Source: Galbitalea sp036495225 (GTDB taxonomy: Bacteria > Actinomycetota > Actinomycetes > Actinomycetales > Microbacteriaceae). Taken from it: a DNA stretch of 8,997 nt. The translations under genes and the position numbers were made by a program. Location of the stretch: NCBI GenBank assembly GCA_036495225.1, contig DASXNG010000277.1, forward strand, positions 1 through 8,997. The letters are read 5' to 3'. Below the pieces are notes generated by a model that had not been told where the DNA came from, did no database searches, and was given only the letters and a program-made list of their open reading frames with translations. Below, one piece after another: positions 7,061 to 8,997 of the stretch. The first letter of the stretch is position 1. Every line of letters begins with the position of its first letter.

Positions 7061-7105
7061 ACCTATACTCCACTTCAGGCCTCATCGTCGAGGTGAGCCA
7101 ATGGT

Positions 7106-7137
7106 GTCACACTTACTGACAAGTAAGTAAGTGTGAC
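7106..7137. promoter_or_regulatory. Nested palindromic operator between the divergent GH3-like and tetR genes
   Basis: A perfect 12-bp inverted repeat, GTCACACTTACT (7106-7117) and AGTAAGTGTGAC (7126-7137), is separated by 8 bp. Nested within it in another register is a 7-bp inverted repeat, ACTTACT-GACA-AGTAAGT (7111-7128). The overlap arises from a triple AAGT run (7121-7132). The size and symmetry suit TetR-family dimers. It sits 45 bp from the GH3-like start and 54 bp from the tetR start, where both promoters must be. TTGTCA words on the minus strand resemble -35 boxes, but no convincing -10 partner could be placed, so promoters are not annotated separately. The expected role is repression of both genes by the adjacent regulator, with relief on ligand binding; this is inferred from position. 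Confidence 0.8.
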
Positions 7138-7149
7138 AAGGTAACATTT

Positions 7150-7173
7150 GGATAACGGGCTCCTCCGTTATCC
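7150..7173 (+). promoter_or_regulatory. Perfect 9-bp hairpin in the tetR leader
   Basis: GGATAACGG (7150-7158) and CCGTTATCC (7165-7173) are exact inverted repeats around the 6-nt loop GCTCCT. The hairpin ends 18 nt before the tetR GTG start and just ahead of its Shine-Dalgarno (AAAGG, 7180-7184). It may be an RNA leader stem that influences translation, or a second DNA operator for an unknown regulator. The absence of a following T-run argues against an intrinsic terminator. Confidence 0.6.
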
Positions 7174-7191
7174 CGCACGAAAGGCATCGAA

Positions 7192-7872
7192 GTGGCAGAA
7201 GGATCGGTCACCACTCGACGGGCGACCCCAGCGGCACAGCTGGTGCAGAAACCCCAGAAGAGAACCCTCGAACGACGGGAGGCCGTGCTCAAAGCAGCGC
7301 TCTCCGTGTTCGGAGCGCGCGGTTACAACAACGGCGCACTTGCCGAGATAGCCGCGCAAGCCGGGATGACGCACGCCGGCGTACTGCACCACTTCGGAAG
7401 CAAAGAGGCTCTCCTCATCGCCGTGCTGCAGTACCGCGATGGCGAAGAGGTCGCGGGTGTCGCCCGGCGCGAACAGCCCACGGGCAAGGCGTTCCTCGGA
7501 CACCTCATCGACACGGTTCGTGAGAATGAGACCCGTCCGGGCGTCGTGCAGGCGTACACCGTGCTCTCCGCGGAGTCCGTCACGGACGGGCATCCAGCGC
7601 AGGAGTATTTTCGCGGCCGCACCTCGACGCTGCGGGAAAAGCTCATTGGCGTCATCAACGAGTCGACAGACTTCGTCGCGGACCAGGACGAGGTGGCTGA
7701 CACCGCGTCCGCCATCATCGCGGTGATGGACGGCCTCCAGGTGCAGTGGCTGCTCGACCCATCCGCGGTCGACATGCCCCGAATCGTCTCAATGGTTCTC
7801 GAGGAACTGGTCGGCCGCCTCATGGCCGGACGCCGCGACATCGTCGTCCCCTTCGGCCCCGACCACAGCTAG
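7192..7872 (+). CDS. TetR/AcrR-family transcriptional regulator
   Basis: The 226-residue protein has a basic N-terminal tail (1-27), a TetR-type DNA-binding domain (about 28-75) and a mostly helical ligand-binding and dimerisation domain (about 80-215). The helix-turn-helix is clear: RREAVLKAALSVFGARGYNN (28-47) leads into LAEIAAQAGMTHAGVLHHFG (50-69) and then SKEALLIAVL (70-79), the pattern of TetR proteins (normally YYHFxSKExLL). The GTG at 7192-7194 is supported by AAAGG seven bases upstream. The gene is divergent from the GH3-like gene, with a 131-bp gap holding a TetR-sized palindrome (7106-7137), so the likely role is autorepression plus control of that gene. The ligand is unknown; a sugar or glycoside is a guess from the neighbour. 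It ends 45 bp before palindromic repeat copy B. Confidence 0.93.
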   Translation: MAEGSVTTRRATPAAQLVQKPQKRTLERREAVLKAALSVFGARGYNNGALAEIAAQAGMTHAGVLHHFGSKEALLIAVLQYRDGEEVAGVARREQPTGKAFLGHLIDTVRENETRPGVVQAYTVLSAESVTDGHPAQEYFRGRTSTLREKLIGVINESTDFVADQDEVADTASAIIAVMDGLQVQWLLDPSAVDMPRIVSMVLEELVGRLMAGRRDIVVPFGPDHS

Positions 7873-7917
7873 CACCGGCGGCACTGCTCCCGCGCGACGT
7901 CTCTCAACCGCTGGCTG

Positions 7918-8012
7918 TTCGAATTTTCAGGTAATCCGTCGGGCGTGATTGCGCGCCCAGTAACCGCGCTGGCGACCTTCGCGGAGCGCTACCGATTTCC
8001 TGAAAATTCGAA
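7918..8012. repeat. 95-bp palindromic repeat, copy B, between tetR and dnaJ 3' ends
   Basis: The arms at 7918-7939 and 7991-8012 are inverted repeats matching at 20 of 22 bases, with the same core as copy A (TCGAATTTTCAGG then (A/T)AATC). The 51-bp centre differs from the centre of copy A by eye, apart from short GC-rich words and small inner stems such as GGGCG (7941-7945) with CGCCC (7954-7958). It lies where two convergent genes meet, 45 bp past the tetR stop and 43 bp past the dnaJ stop. This position would also suit a bidirectional transcription end, but there is no classical stem plus T-tract. Confidence 0.88.
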
Positions 8013-8055
8013 ACCCCCGGAGAAGACAGCCAACGCGGCCAGCGCGAGCGCCGAG

Positions 8056-8997
8056 CTACACGTTCAGGAAACGGTCGCGGAGCTTCGCGAAAAGTCCCTG
8101 CTGGAAATGGGCAAGATGCGGCGCGACCGGCTTGCGGGATGACGCAAACTGCTTGATCAGAGCTTGTTCGCCTCCGCTGAGACGGGTTGGCGTGACGACC
8201 TGCACACCGATCTTGAGGTCGCCGCGGCCGCTCCCGCGGAGGTGCGTGATGCCGCGATCCTTGATCGTTATGACCTCGGCGCTCTGAACGCCCGGCTTCA
8301 CTTCGACGACCACGTCGCCGTCGAGTCCTTTAAGTGTCGTCTGCGTCCCCAGGATCGCATCGGTCATCTGCACCTCGAGCGTCGCGAGCAGATCGTCGCC
8401 GTTGCGGCTGAAGATGTCGTGGTGCTTGACCTTGATCTCGAGGAACAGGTCGCCCGCCGGACCACCAGCAGGGCCAACCTCGCCCTGGCCGGAGAGCTGG
8501 ATGCGCAGCCCGGTGTCGACACCGGCAGGAATGTCGATCTTCGCCGTACGAGTCGCGCGAACGCGACCCTGGCCCTGGCAGGTCGGGCACGGGCTCGGGA
8601 TGACCGTGCCGAATCCGCGGCAGGTGCCACACGGGCTCGAGGTGACGACGTTGCCGAGCAGGCTCCTAACGGTCCGCTGGATCGACCCGGCGCCGTGGCA
8701 AATATCGCAGGTCTGAGGCGATGTGCCCGGCGCGCAGCACGACCCGTTGCAGGTCTCGCACAGCACTGCGGTCTGAATCTCGAGATCGCGCTGGCTGCCG
8801 AACACGACCTCTTCCAGGTCAAGCTCGACTCGCAGAAGGGCGTCCTGCCCGCGCTCGGCGCGTGAGCGGGGGCCGCGCTGTTGTGCTCCGGTGGCGGCCC
8901 CGAAGAACGTCTCGAAGATGTCGCCGAACCCGCCGAAGTTGCCCGCGGAGTACTGCCCCGCCCCACCGAGGTCGTACTGCTGGCGCTGGTCGGGATC
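8056..8997 (-). CDS. dnaJ: Chaperone protein DnaJ (DnaJ2-type), lacking most of the J domain at the window edge
   Basis: DnaJ is the Hsp40 co-chaperone that delivers substrates to DnaK and stimulates its ATPase. The visible 313 residues open with DPDQRQQYD, the end of the J domain, so roughly the first 55-60 residues including HPD lie beyond the right edge. A Gly/Phe-rich linker follows (GGFGDIFETFFG, 22-33). Next is the zinc-binding domain with four CxxC pairs: CETC (80-83), CDIC (97-100), CGTC (123-126) and CPTC (137-140). The C-terminal substrate-binding domains contain IPAGVDTGLRIQLSGQGEVG, GDLFLEIKV and HLRGSGRGDLKIGVQV. The first repeat reads CETCNGSC rather than CxxCxGxG, a small deviation that may be normal in this lineage. 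The 3' end (RDRFLNV) is complete. In related genomes, as I recall, rsmE follows directly; here the tetR/GH3-like block lies between. Confidence 0.96.
   Translation of the reverse strand, partial: DPDQRQQYDLGGAGQYSAGNFGGFGDIFETFFGAATGAQQRGPRSRAERGQDALLRVELDLEEVVFGSQRDLEIQTAVLCETCNGSCCAPGTSPQTCDICHGAGSIQRTVRSLLGNVVTSSPCGTCRGFGTVIPSPCPTCQGQGRVRATRTAKIDIPAGVDTGLRIQLSGQGEVGPAGGPAGDLFLEIKVKHHDIFSRNGDDLLATLEVQMTDAILGTQTTLKGLDGDVVVEVKPGVQSAEVITIKDRGITHLRGSGRGDLKIGVQVVTPTRLSGGEQALIKQFASSRKPVAPHLAHFQQGLFAKLRDRFLNV

Noticed and set aside
7918..8012. Repeat B as an ordinary bidirectional terminator of tetR and dnaJ
   Set aside because: The position fits, but the stem encloses a 51-nt centre and no T-tract follows on either strand. 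It is listed as a repeat, with termination left as a possibility.
8164..8865. A 233-codon open frame on the plus strand
   Set aside because: It is antisense to the zinc-finger and C-terminal domains of dnaJ; no independent support.

Overview
The window is GC-rich, tightly packed bacterial chromosome. The gene order (reading the minus strand: dnaJ, then rsmE, a HIT protein, phoH, ybeY, a CNNM/CBS transporter-like gene, era) and the protein features (DnaJ2-type chaperone, TTG and GTG starts) point to an actinobacterium. Micrococcales, probably Microbacteriaceae, fits best. This assignment rests on recalled gene order and protein style, not on a search.

Right to left on the minus strand: a 5'-truncated dnaJ (8056-8997) ends near a 95-bp palindromic repeat (7918-8012). 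Next is a two-gene accessory block: a plus-strand TetR-family regulator (7192-7872) divergent from a minus-strand GH3-like gene (5156-7060), with a strong nested palindrome (7106-7137) and a perfect 9-bp hairpin (7150-7173) between them. A second palindromic repeat (5011-5108), with nearly identical 22-bp arms, follows. The housekeeping run then resumes: rsmE, HIT, phoH, ybeY and the CNNM gene, spaced from +23 to -11 bp and so probably one operon. About 470 bp without a gene follow, filled with short repeats, and then the 5' part of era, cut off by the left edge.

The housekeeping genes concern protein folding (DnaJ), ribosome RNA modification and maturation (RsmE, YbeY, PhoH/YbeZ type, Era), nucleotide hydrolysis (HIT) and probably ion homeostasis (CNNM). 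The accessory block is the unusual part. It sits between dnaJ and rsmE, which I recall as neighbours in related genomes, and both its sides carry a copy of the same palindromic repeat. The GH3-like protein keeps the overall fold signatures and the position of the nucleophile aspartate, but has lost most sugar-binding and acid/base signatures of active beta-glucosidases. The TetR gene probably controls both itself and the GH3-like gene through the shared palindrome.

No tRNA, rRNA, CRISPR array, transposase or confident intrinsic terminator was seen.
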